Below are positions 49,905 to 58,107 of a stretch of DNA of 64,000 nucleotides, piece by piece. A program made the translations under genes and the position numbers. Source of the DNA: Benthicola sp964195715 (lineage in GTDB: Bacteria > Gemmatimonadota > Gemmatimonadetes > Palauibacterales > Palauibacteraceae). The stretch covers positions 19,351-83,350 of the forward strand of contig CAXMRU010000057.1 of the NCBI GenBank assembly GCA_964195715.1, in the 5' to 3' direction. Under the pieces are notes generated by a model, which made no database searches, had not been told where the DNA came from, and saw nothing but the letters and a program-made list of their open reading frames with translations. Numbering within the stretch: position 1 is the first letter of the stretch; the number at the start of each line of letters is the position of its first letter.

Positions 49905-51401
49905 ATGGCGGGTTTTCCTCTGAAGGGCGAGACGACGCCCACCATATTCGAGAAGTCTGAACCAGGCCGACGGGGTACGAAGATGACCCACTCGGATGTG
50001 GACACCAGGCCACTGGACGAGCTGGTTCCCGCGCGTCATCTACGCGCCGAGCCGCCACGGCTTCCCGAAGTGCCCGAGAGCGAGGTAGTGCGGCACTACA
50101 CCGAGCTGTCGCTCAAGAACCACCACGTAGACCGGGCGCTGTATCCTCTGGGGTCGTGCACCATGAAGTACAACCCAAAGGTGAATGAGTACACGTGCCG
50201 TCTCGAAGGGTTCGCGGGGCTGCACCCGTTCACGCCGCAGGCCAGCGCGCAGGGAGCGCTGCAGCTGATGTATGAGCTCGCTGAGATGCTCAAGGAAATA
50301 GCCGGGATGGACGAGGTGACCCTGCAGCCGGCCGCCGGGGCACAGGGTGAGATGACCGGCGTTCTGCTCATGCGGGCATATCACATCGCCAACGGCGAGG
50401 GCGACAAACGCCGCCGCATACTGTTCCCCGACTCGGCGCACGGCACGAACCCGGCGACGGCCGCAATGGCCGGATTCGATGCCGAGGAAATCCCGTCCAA
50501 TGCGTCGGGATGCGTCGACCTGGAGGCGCTGCGGGAGAACCTGGACGACACGGTTGCGGGCCTCATGCTCACGAACCCGAACACGCTTGGGGTCTTCGAA
50601 TCGGACATTATCGAGATCTCACGCCTGGTACACGAGGCCGGCGGCCTGATGTACATGGACGGCGCCAACCTCAACGCGTTGATGGGCATAACTCGGCCCG
50701 GAGACATGGGGTACGACATTGTGCACTTCAACCTGCACAAGACGTTCAGCACGCCGCACGGCGGAGGTGGTCCGGGTTCCGGGCCGGTGGGCGTGAAGAA
50801 GCACCTGGCTCCATACCTCCCGGTGCCGAAGGTGGTCCGTCGCGAAGACGGCTCTTACGGCCTGGATTGGGATCGCCCCGAATCGTTCGGCAAGCTGCAC
50901 GGGTTCTACGGCAACTTCGGGGTCATGGTTCGGGCCTACACCTACATGCGGATGCTCGGCCGCCGCGGAATACGCGAGACTGCAGAGGCCGCGGTGTTGA
51001 ACAACGCGTACCTGACAGCCCTGCTGAAGGACGATTTCGATCTTCCGTATGGTCGCGGCATGCACGAATCCGTGTTCTCGGGCACGAGCCTCAAGAAGCG
51101 CACGGACATCAAGACGATGGACGTCGCAAAGCGGTTGCTCGACTACGGATTCCACGCGCCCACAGTCTACTTTCCGCTCAACGTTCCCGAGGCCCTGATG
51201 ACGGAGCCCACGGAAACCGAGACGAAGCAGGAGCTGGAGCGCTACGCGGCTGCGATGCAGGCCATCGCCCGGGAGGCGGAGACCGACCCGGAGCTCGTGG
51301 CGACGGCCCCCCACACCACGCCCGTCCGTCGCCTCGACGAAGGCAGGGCGGCGCGCCAACTGGACTTGAAGTGGAGCTTCCCCGAGGACACGGACGCCTG
51401 A
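49905..51401 (+). CDS. gcvPB: Glycine dehydrogenase (decarboxylating) subunit 2
   Basis: A 498-residue C-terminal half of P protein carrying the cofactor. The PLP-binding lysine is in 'FNLHKTFSTPHGGGGPGSG' (K279). Other conserved blocks are 'YPLGSCTMKYNPKVNE', 'QPAAGAQGEMTG' and 'DSAHGTNPATA'. AAGGAGAGG precedes the ATG at 49905; the frame is open upstream through the previous gene but without similarity. The next gene begins inside its last codons. Confidence 0.95.
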   Translation: MAGFPLKGETTPTIFEKSEPGRRGTKMTHSDVDTRPLDELVPARHLRAEPPRLPEVPESEVVRHYTELSLKNHHVDRALYPLGSCTMKYNPKVNEYTCRLEGFAGLHPFTPQASAQGALQLMYELAEMLKEIAGMDEVTLQPAAGAQGEMTGVLLMRAYHIANGEGDKRRRILFPDSAHGTNPATAAMAGFDAEEIPSNASGCVDLEALRENLDDTVAGLMLTNPNTLGVFESDIIEISRLVHEAGGLMYMDGANLNALMGITRPGDMGYDIVHFNLHKTFSTPHGGGGPGSGPVGVKKHLAPYLPVPKVVRREDGSYGLDWDRPESFGKLHGFYGNFGVMVRAYTYMRMLGRRGIRETAEAAVLNNAYLTALLKDDFDLPYGRGMHESVFSGTSLKKRTDIKTMDVAKRLLDYGFHAPTVYFPLNVPEALMTEPTETETKQELERYAAAMQAIAREAETDPELVATAPHTTPVRRLDEGRAARQLDLKWSFPEDTDA

Positions 51402-52183
51402 ACGGTCCCGGTCTCCGCTGTCTCGTTCACGGCCCGGCCCGCGGTGCCTGTAACATGGCCGTGGACGAAGCGTTGATGGACTCGGCCCGCTCAGGCGGGA
51501 TCGCACTGAGACTGTACGGCTGGGAGCCCGGATGTCTGTCCTTCGGCCGCAACCAGACGGCGCTCGGGCGCTACGATGCAAAACGTGCCGCGGAGCGCGG
51601 GTTCGATATCGTACGGCGTCCGACCGGGGGCAGGTCGGTCTTCCACTATCGAGAGCTGACCTACAGCGTGACGTCCCCGGCAGACTCGTGGGGCGGGCTC
51701 CGTGACGCGTACCTGAAGATCAATCGGGCCCTCGCGGCGGGACTTCGGGCGCTCGGAGCCCCGGCTTCGGTGGCACAGCCTGACAGGAACGGCCCGGCCC
51801 CACGGCCGACAGTCCGCGCCTGTTTCCGCGACCCACTCCCCGGCGAGGTAGTGGTGGAAGGGCGTAAGCTCATAGGCAGCGCACAATGGCGGGAGCGTGG
51901 TGCCCTGCTCCAGCACGGGTCTATCCTGTTGCACAACGACCAGGCGACGGTGGAGGATCTGCGCATCGGCGGTCCGCCCGGTCTCCAGGTGCCGGCGACG
52001 GGCCTGGCCGAGATCCTGGACCCGCTTCCGGACCTGGACACCATCGCCCATGCGCTGGCGTCCTCGTTCTCCGAGGAGCTCGAGCTGATCGCGATCCGGG
52101 CGGAGCTGGAGCCGGCCGAGAAAGCAGCGGCGAAGACAGGGCGAAGGAAGTACGAGGACGAGGCCTGGACATGGCGACGCTGA
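51371..52183 (+). CDS. LipM-like octanoyl/lipoyl transferase (LplA/BPL fold)
   Basis: A roughly 270-residue protein of the lipoate ligase/octanoyltransferase fold. 'RRPTGGRSVFHYRELTYSV' is the carboxylate-binding core and 'VVEGRKLIGSAQWRERGALLQHGSILL' carries the catalytic Lys. 'RACFRDP' places a Cys at 151, matching the nucleophile of Bacillus LipM, so an octanoyltransferase acting on GcvH is favoured over an ATP-dependent ligase. The start is uncertain: GTG 51371 overlaps gcvPB by 31 bp. Being in the gcv operon, it should supply the lipoyl arm for GcvH and probably E2. Confidence 0.8.
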   Translation: MELPRGHGRLNGPGLRCLVHGPARGACNMAVDEALMDSARSGGIALRLYGWEPGCLSFGRNQTALGRYDAKRAAERGFDIVRRPTGGRSVFHYRELTYSVTSPADSWGGLRDAYLKINRALAAGLRALGAPASVAQPDRNGPAPRPTVRACFRDPLPGEVVVEGRKLIGSAQWRERGALLQHGSILLHNDQATVEDLRIGGPPGLQVPATGLAEILDPLPDLDTIAHALASSFSEELELIAIRAELEPAEKAAAKTGRRKYEDEAWTWRR

Positions 52184-52235
52184 CCCGCAACGCGGTCGCC
52201 AGGGTTCTTCACCGACCTGTTGTGAAGGAGGACAG

Positions 52236-53909
52236 ATGAGGCCTGGCTGCTCGCAGTCCCTGCCGGCCGTTGTGGTGACGTTGATTGCGCTCGCGGGGTG
52301 CGGCGAGCGTCCCTCAACCGGAGAGGCGAGTACCGGTTGGACCTCCGCGGAGCGGGCGGACCCCGACGTTCCGGAGGCGGAGCGGTACGGCGGAACCCTC
52401 GTCGTGGCGGGCCGGGGCGATCCGGTGTCGATGAACTCCCTCGTGAGTACGGACTTTGAGAGCGGGCAGTTCCAGACGTACGTGCTGTTCGTCACGCTGG
52501 TGAAGAACGATGAGGACTACGAGCCACAGCCGTACTTGGCCCGCTCATGGGAGTTCGACTCGGACACCAGCGAAGTGGTGTTCCACCTGCGACACGACCT
52601 CGAGTGGCACGACGGTACCCCGGTCACGTCGCGCGACGTCGCGTTCACGTTCGAACGCCTGAAGGACACGGCGGTGCCTTTCCCCAACCCCTCGTACTTC
52701 GATTACTGGGACGCCGTGGAGGTCATCGACCCGGTCACTGTCCGTTTCTACCTGCGCCCCCACGCGAACGCGCTGTACGGGTGGACCCGGACCGCGATCA
52801 TGCCGCAGCACATCCTCGGCGACGTTCAACCGGCGGAGCTCGAATCGCACCGCTTCGGCACCCTCTCACCCGTTGGGAACGGACCGTTCCGGTTCGTGGA
52901 ACGCGTGCCCGGCGACCGATGGGTATTCGAGGCGAACCCCGACTTCCCCGCCGAGCTGGGTGGGCGTCCGTATCTCGACCGGCTCGTATACCGACAGATT
53001 CCGGACGAGTTCGCACTGACGGCGGCCCTGCGGACGGGCGAAGTAGATCTCGTCATAGAGGCGTCGCCGTCGATGCTTGACCAGGTCGCCAATGACTCGG
53101 CCGTGGTCTCGATCGCGTATTCAGCTCCCGAGTACGTGTTCATCGCGTGGAACCCCCGGCGGCCCGAATTCGCGGACCCGCGGGTACGGCGCGCCCTGAC
53201 AGCGGCCATCGATCGCGAGACGCTCGTGCAGGTGGTTCTCGGTGGGCACGGCACGGTCGCACCGGGGCCCGTTGGCCCGTGGCATTGGGCGCACGATTCG
53301 GCGTGGACGCCGATCCCGTACGCGCCGGAGGAGGCGGCTGCGCTTCTCGATGAGGCCGGCTGGGTCGATTCGGACGGAGACGGAGTGCGCGACCGAGATG
53401 GAGTCCCCTTCAGCTTCGAGCTGCTCGCGACGCCACGCCGGGACCGAGCCGCCATCCAGACCCTGGTGCAGGCTTCACTGGCCGAGGTGGGCATCGAGGC
53501 CGAGCCACTGGTCCGGGAGCAGGGAGCTCTTATCCCACTGGTGATCGGAGCGGACCGGAGATTCGACGCCGTGATCATCGGGTGGGCAAGGGACGTGCCC
53601 CTGAACGACAGCGACCTGTGGGCGTGCGACCAGGTCGGTCAGCCGTTCCAGTTCACGAGCTACTGCAACACCGAGCTGGATCCGGTGCTCGACTCGATTC
53701 CCCTGACGGCCGATCGAAAAAGGCTTCGATCTCTGATCGGCCGTTATCACGACTTGATCGTGGCGGACCAGCCGTACACGTTCCTGTATTACGTGGACCG
53801 GGTCGACCTGCATCGCGCCCGGGTGTACGGAGTGGAGATGGACTCGCGCGGAGATTGGGTCGGAGCGGCCCGGTGGTGGGTACACGATCCAGGTGCGAGA
53901 AATCGCTGA
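52236..53909 (+). CDS. Peptide/oligopeptide ABC transporter substrate-binding lipoprotein (SBP family 5)
   Basis: A 557-residue periplasmic binding protein. The lipobox 'LIALAGC' gives C22 as the anchor. The family 5 signature 'YLARSWEFDSDTSEVVFHLRHDLEWHDGTPVTSRDVAFTF'-type region is present (about 90-140), with 'VGNGPFRF' and 'RRALTAAIDRE' later. GAAGGAGGACAG precedes the ATG. No permease or ATPase genes flank it, so it is an orphan or works with a distant Dpp/Opp system. Confidence 0.9.
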   Translation: MRPGCSQSLPAVVVTLIALAGCGERPSTGEASTGWTSAERADPDVPEAERYGGTLVVAGRGDPVSMNSLVSTDFESGQFQTYVLFVTLVKNDEDYEPQPYLARSWEFDSDTSEVVFHLRHDLEWHDGTPVTSRDVAFTFERLKDTAVPFPNPSYFDYWDAVEVIDPVTVRFYLRPHANALYGWTRTAIMPQHILGDVQPAELESHRFGTLSPVGNGPFRFVERVPGDRWVFEANPDFPAELGGRPYLDRLVYRQIPDEFALTAALRTGEVDLVIEASPSMLDQVANDSAVVSIAYSAPEYVFIAWNPRRPEFADPRVRRALTAAIDRETLVQVVLGGHGTVAPGPVGPWHWAHDSAWTPIPYAPEEAAALLDEAGWVDSDGDGVRDRDGVPFSFELLATPRRDRAAIQTLVQASLAEVGIEAEPLVREQGALIPLVIGADRRFDAVIIGWARDVPLNDSDLWACDQVGQPFQFTSYCNTELDPVLDSIPLTADRKRLRSLIGRYHDLIVADQPYTFLYYVDRVDLHRARVYGVEMDSRGDWVGAARWWVHDPGARNR

Positions 53910-53940
53910 TCCGGGCCCCGCGAGTCCTGCGCACTTTCTC

Positions 53941-53970
53941 TTGACATCTTGTCGAAGGGACGGGTAGCTT
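53941..53970 (+). promoter_or_regulatory. Promoter upstream of the ExbB/TolQ-like gene
   Basis: TTGACA (53941-53946), an 18-base spacer and TAGCTT (53965-53970). The perfect -35 lies 31 bases after the binding-protein stop. Expected transcription start is near 53977, about 64 bases before the TTG start codon. Confidence 0.7.
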
Positions 53971-54040
53971 CCCAACCCCCGACCGGGAGGACCAGTCGGC
54001 CGGGGCGGACACAAGACCAACGACTACGCCGGAGGAAACC

Positions 54041-54730
54041 TTGGCAAGCTTGACTGTTTCAGCGCTGATGCTTCTGCAGGAAGCGCAGCTGGGCGCGGGT
54101 CAGGAATTGAAGCTCGGCGAGATCTGGGAGGCCGGCGGTTTCATGATGTGGCCGCTCGGCTTCTGCATGGTGGTCGGTGCGCTGGTCATCATCTGGAAGC
54201 TCATCGATCTCCTGATGAAGTCGCTCGGCAACCGAAATCTCCTCAGTGAAGTCGACGGCTTGATCGCTCAGCAGCGCCTCGACCAGGCTCTCGCGCTGTG
54301 CGAGGAGTCCAAGGCTCCCGCCGGCCAGATTCTGGCCGCCGGCCTCAAGCGGTACAAGGAAGGCACGGAGCGCGTCACGCAGGCCGTGGAAAACGCGGGC
54401 GCGATCGAGGTCTCGAAGCTGGAGCGCGGCCTGGTGTGGCTGGCCACGCTGTCGAACGTGGCTCCTCTGCTAGGCTTTCTCGGGACGGTTATCGGGATGA
54501 TCCAGGCCTTTCAGGCGATCGAGATCGCCGGTGAGGTCGAAGCGACTCTCGTCGCGGGCGGTATCAAGGTGGCCCTCATCACGACGGCTACCGGTCTGAC
54601 AATCGCCATTCCGATCAGCATCGCGCACAACTACTTCGTGGATCGCGTGGACCACATCGTGATCGACATGGAGGAGAGCGCGCAGAAGATGATCGACGCC
54701 GTGCACGCCGTGGAGCGCGGCACCGGCTGA
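54041..54730 (+). CDS. MotA/TolQ/ExbB-family proton channel protein
   Basis: A 229-residue inner-membrane protein with three helices: about 39-60, then after a cytoplasmic domain 130-152 ('VAPLLGFLGTVIGMIQAF') and 170-195 ('ALITTATGLTIAIPISIA'). The conserved Pro-Gly and Thr residues of the family are in those helices. The start is TTG with CGGAGGAAACC upstream. ExbB normally pairs with ExbD and TonB, which are absent here; a TonB-dependent receptor follows instead. TolQ function is possible too. Confidence 0.87.
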   Translation: MASLTVSALMLLQEAQLGAGQELKLGEIWEAGGFMMWPLGFCMVVGALVIIWKLIDLLMKSLGNRNLLSEVDGLIAQQRLDQALALCEESKAPAGQILAAGLKRYKEGTERVTQAVENAGAIEVSKLERGLVWLATLSNVAPLLGFLGTVIGMIQAFQAIEIAGEVEATLVAGGIKVALITTATGLTIAIPISIAHNYFVDRVDHIVIDMEESAQKMIDAVHAVERGTG

Positions 54731-54770
54731 GTCTGAACGCCGGCTTCGGCCGGTTTGCGCAGAGCAATCA

Positions 54771-54806
54771 CACGAGGCCCGGAGCATGGCGCTCCGGGCC
54801 TTCGTG
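54771..54806 (+). terminator. Strong hairpin after the exbB-like gene
   Basis: CACGAGGCCCGGAGC (54771-54785) pairs with GCTCCGGGCCTTCGTG (54791-54806) with one mismatch and a five-base loop. No T-run follows, so termination efficiency is uncertain. The rest of 54807-54962 is moderately AT-rich (54880-54905) and may hold the receptor promoter. Confidence 0.55.
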
Positions 54807-54962
54807 CATCTCCTGACAGGGACCCGCCGATGCTCCAGCGCCTCGCTAAGGAACCGCCCGAATCCGGCCGACTTGCAATTTTCGCACAATCTTCTGATTT
54901 TTCGCTCCGTACAGCGGGGCCCACCGAGGCTCTCCGTCGTTCACTTGACACGAGGCAAGGTC

Positions 54963-57920
54963 ATGAACAGACACCCCGTTCGGTTCTGGTGGTCGATTCT
55001 GCCCGCATTCCTCCTGTTCCTTCTCACAGCTCTTCCCGCCGCGGCCCAAGAGGGCGCGCTCTCCGGAACCGTCTCCGATGCGACGAGCGGCGTGGAACTG
55101 TCGGCGGTGCAGGTCGAGGTGCTCCAGGCCGACGGAAGCGTGGTCGCAGGAGCGTTCAGCGGTGCCAACGGCGCCTACCGGATCACGGCACTCGCGGCGG
55201 GCACGTACACGGTGAGCTTCACGCTGCCTGGCTGGGAGATCGTGGAGGAGACCGGTGTCACGATCACGGCCGGTCAAACAGCGAGCCTGAGCGTCACGAT
55301 GACCGAGCGCAGCTTCAGTCTTAACCCGGTCACCGTGACAACGTCGAGACGCGTGGAGAAGGCGCTCGAAGCGCCGGCCGCGATCGAAATCGTATCCCGA
55401 GAAGCCATCGCTGCCCGACCGACGGTCACGCCGGCCGACCACGTGAAGGAGCAGGCGGGCGTCGATTTCGTCGCCACGGGCCTGCAACAGAACTACGTGG
55501 TGGTGCGCGGCTTCAACAACATCTTCTCCGGGGCCACCCTGAACATGACCGACTACCGGATTTCGCGCGTGCCTTCGCTGCGCGTGAACATCTCGCACTT
55601 CACCCCGACGACCAGCTCTGATCTGGAGCGCGTCGAGGTGGTGCTCGGTCCCGGGTCGGCCCTGTACGGACCGAACGCCGCGAACGGCGTGATCCACTAC
55701 CTAACGCAGTCGCCGATCGACAACCCGGGCGTGAACCTGTCGTTCGCCACGGGGATGCGGCAGCAGGGGGACACGGCCGACGGCGTGTCATCCTCTTCGG
55801 AGGGCACGGTGCAGGCGGAGGGCCGGCTCGCGTGGGCCAACGACGACCAGACGTTCGGCCTCAAGCTGTCGGGCCAGTACTTCGGCGGCACCGACTTCCA
55901 GTTCAACGATCCGACTGAGGTCGAGCAGCAGGGTTTCGCGAACGCCTGCATCGCGGCGGGTTACGCGGCGTCGAACCCAGCCTGCTTCAACTTCGCGGGC
56001 GACCTGGAGAGTTGTAGCCCAACGCAGGGATGTACGGAGCCAAGCGACCAGGCCGAGCTCAAGACCCGCGTCGATAACGTGGCCGGCGGCCGTGACTACG
56101 ACTTGAAGCGCTGGGGCCTCGATCTGCGAGCCGATTTCCGACCGTCGCCCGAGACCTCGATCGTGCTGTCCGGCGGACACATGGACGCGATAAACAGTGT
56201 CGACCTGACGGGCATCGGCGCAGGCCAGGTGCAGAACTGGGGCTACTGGTACGCGCAGGGCCGATTCAACTGGAAGCGCCTGTTCGCCCAGGTGTTCTGG
56301 AACAGCAGCGACAACGACGACACGTATCTGCTGCGCTCGGGCAGGCCGCTCGTGGACAAATCGTACCAGACGGTGGCCCAGCTACAGCACGGGTTCGACA
56401 TCAACCCGGAGCACGCGCTGACGTACGGAATGGACTTCCTGTACACCAACCCGCAGTCCGTGGGCACGATCAACGGGCGGCACGAGGATGATGACGATGT
56501 GACCGAAATCGGCGGATACGTTCAGTACGACGGGCGATTCACAGAGAAATGGAACCTCGTGGCGGCGGCCCGCGTGGACGACCACTCGCGCCTCGAAGAC
56601 CCCGTGTTCTCGCCACGCGCCGCCCTCGTGTTCAAGCCGACCCCGTCACGCAGCATCCGAGCGACCTACAACCGCGCGTTTTCGACGCCGAACACGCTGA
56701 ACCTGTTCCTCGACATCTCGGCGCTGGCCATTCCGCTTGGCGGGCCGTTTTTCTACGACGTGCGTGCCCAGGGTGTCACGGAGAGTGGCTTCACATTCAA
56801 CCGCGACGGCAACGGAGTGCCGGAGCACATGTCGCCGTTTACCGTGACGGGCGTTGGTCCGAGCGGACCGATCTTTGACCCCCGCCAATTTAACGAGACG
56901 AATAGCGCCAGCACGTGGGCCGAGGCGCAAACCGCTTTCGGCGCCGTCACGCAGGGAGCGTGCGCGGCGGACCCCACGGGTCCCCAGTGTCAGGCCCTTG
57001 GGGCTGCCTTCGGCTCGTTCATGGGGACAGCAGCCCCGGCGGACGGGGTCGTGCCGATCATCGCGGGCATTCTCAACACGGAGACGTCCACCTTCGTCAA
57101 CACAACCACAGATCTCTCGTCCGTGCCCGACGTTCCCGCGCTCGAACCGACGATCTGGCAGACGTTCGAGGTCGGGTACAAGGGACTGCTACTGGGAGAC
57201 AAGCTGCTCCTCGGCGCTAACGCCTACTACACGGACGTCGATAACTTCGTGTCCGCGTTGGAACCGTTCACACCCAACATCTTCCTTGCCGGCCAGCAGC
57301 TCGTAGGCTACCTGGCCTCCCAGGGGGTACCGCTCGACCAGGCGGTCCTGATTGCTGGGACAGTCGGTTCGGCTGAGACAGAGGCAGGCCTGGTCGGACT
57401 TCCTCTCGGGGTCATGGCTCCCACGACGGCGGGGGGTACGACGACGGCCCCGATCCTCCTCACCTACAGGAACCTGGGCGACTTCACCTTCTTCGGATCG
57501 GATGCCTCGCTCACCTACGTGCTGAACGATCGGTGGGAGCTCGGTGGAACGATCTCCTGGGTCGAGAAGGACACGTTCCTCACCGGCGAAGAGGGCGAGC
57601 CCGGTACCCGAGAGGTGGCCCTGAATGCGCCGAAGTGGAAGGGCTCCGCGACTGTTGGCTACCGTTCTCCGACAGCGGGCTGGAACGGGGCCGTGCGCGG
57701 CCGCTACGTGGACGGCTTCCCGGTCGCATCGGGCGTGTACATCGGTAAGGTGGACTCCTACGCGGTGTTCGACCTGAACGTCGGCTACACGTTCGCCGGA
57801 CGCAGCGGACTCACTCTGCAGCTCGACATCTCGAACATCTTCGACGACAACTACCAGCCCTTCGTGGGTGTTCCGGAGTTCGGACGTTACTCCGTGGTTC
57901 GCCTGATCTGGAACATGTAA
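54963..57920 (+). CDS. TonB-dependent receptor with CarboxypepD-regulatory N-terminal domain
   Basis: A 985-residue outer-membrane receptor. A signal peptide ends near residue 29 ('LPAAAQ'). A CarboxypepD_reg-like beta-sandwich (about 32-115) has 'GTVSDATSGVELSAVQVEV', the TonB-box region is near 120, the plug (125-245) has 'VVVRGFNNIFSGA' and 'ERVEVVLGPGSALYGPNAANGVI', and a 22-strand barrel follows. Extracellular loops contain paired Cys (about residues 330-370 and 664-679). The last residues are 'RLIWNM', so the usual terminal aromatic is shifted. AGGCAAGG precedes the ATG. Substrate unknown. Confidence 0.9.
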   Translation: MNRHPVRFWWSILPAFLLFLLTALPAAAQEGALSGTVSDATSGVELSAVQVEVLQADGSVVAGAFSGANGAYRITALAAGTYTVSFTLPGWEIVEETGVTITAGQTASLSVTMTERSFSLNPVTVTTSRRVEKALEAPAAIEIVSREAIAARPTVTPADHVKEQAGVDFVATGLQQNYVVVRGFNNIFSGATLNMTDYRISRVPSLRVNISHFTPTTSSDLERVEVVLGPGSALYGPNAANGVIHYLTQSPIDNPGVNLSFATGMRQQGDTADGVSSSSEGTVQAEGRLAWANDDQTFGLKLSGQYFGGTDFQFNDPTEVEQQGFANACIAAGYAASNPACFNFAGDLESCSPTQGCTEPSDQAELKTRVDNVAGGRDYDLKRWGLDLRADFRPSPETSIVLSGGHMDAINSVDLTGIGAGQVQNWGYWYAQGRFNWKRLFAQVFWNSSDNDDTYLLRSGRPLVDKSYQTVAQLQHGFDINPEHALTYGMDFLYTNPQSVGTINGRHEDDDDVTEIGGYVQYDGRFTEKWNLVAAARVDDHSRLEDPVFSPRAALVFKPTPSRSIRATYNRAFSTPNTLNLFLDISALAIPLGGPFFYDVRAQGVTESGFTFNRDGNGVPEHMSPFTVTGVGPSGPIFDPRQFNETNSASTWAEAQTAFGAVTQGACAADPTGPQCQALGAAFGSFMGTAAPADGVVPIIAGILNTETSTFVNTTTDLSSVPDVPALEPTIWQTFEVGYKGLLLGDKLLLGANAYYTDVDNFVSALEPFTPNIFLAGQQLVGYLASQGVPLDQAVLIAGTVGSAETEAGLVGLPLGVMAPTTAGGTTTAPILLTYRNLGDFTFFGSDASLTYVLNDRWELGGTISWVEKDTFLTGEEGEPGTREVALNAPKWKGSATVGYRSPTAGWNGAVRGRYVDGFPVASGVYIGKVDSYAVFDLNVGYTFAGRSGLTLQLDISNIFDDNYQPFVGVPEFGRYSVVRLIWNM

Positions 57921-57947
57921 GCGTAGCTGGCTCATCCGAACGCCGGA

Positions 57948-57978
57948 CGGGGCGTCGACCTGCGGGTCGACGCCCCGT
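57948..57978 (+). terminator. Perfect 13-bp hairpin after the receptor gene
   Basis: ACGGGGCGTCGAC (57948-57960) pairs perfectly with GTCGACGCCCCGT (57966-57978) around a five-base loop, 28 bases past the stop. The following sequence is CGCGGTTTCT, so the T-run is weak. The rest of 57979-58107 shows nothing recognisable. Confidence 0.6.
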
Positions 57979-58107
57979 CGCGGTTTCTGGGGTGAGGCAT
58001 AGCCGACCGCGAGGTCTTCCGCATGGAGCCGCGGTCTCGCATCGTCCTGTGGACCGCGACACGCCGGTCGTCGGAGCAGGAACGGTCCGGCGAGTGGGAA
58101 GATCCAC

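Noticed and set aside
50510..51370. Open frame extending the LipM-like gene into gcvPB
   Set aside because: The translation is a low-quality shadow of gcvPB; similarity starts after 51371.
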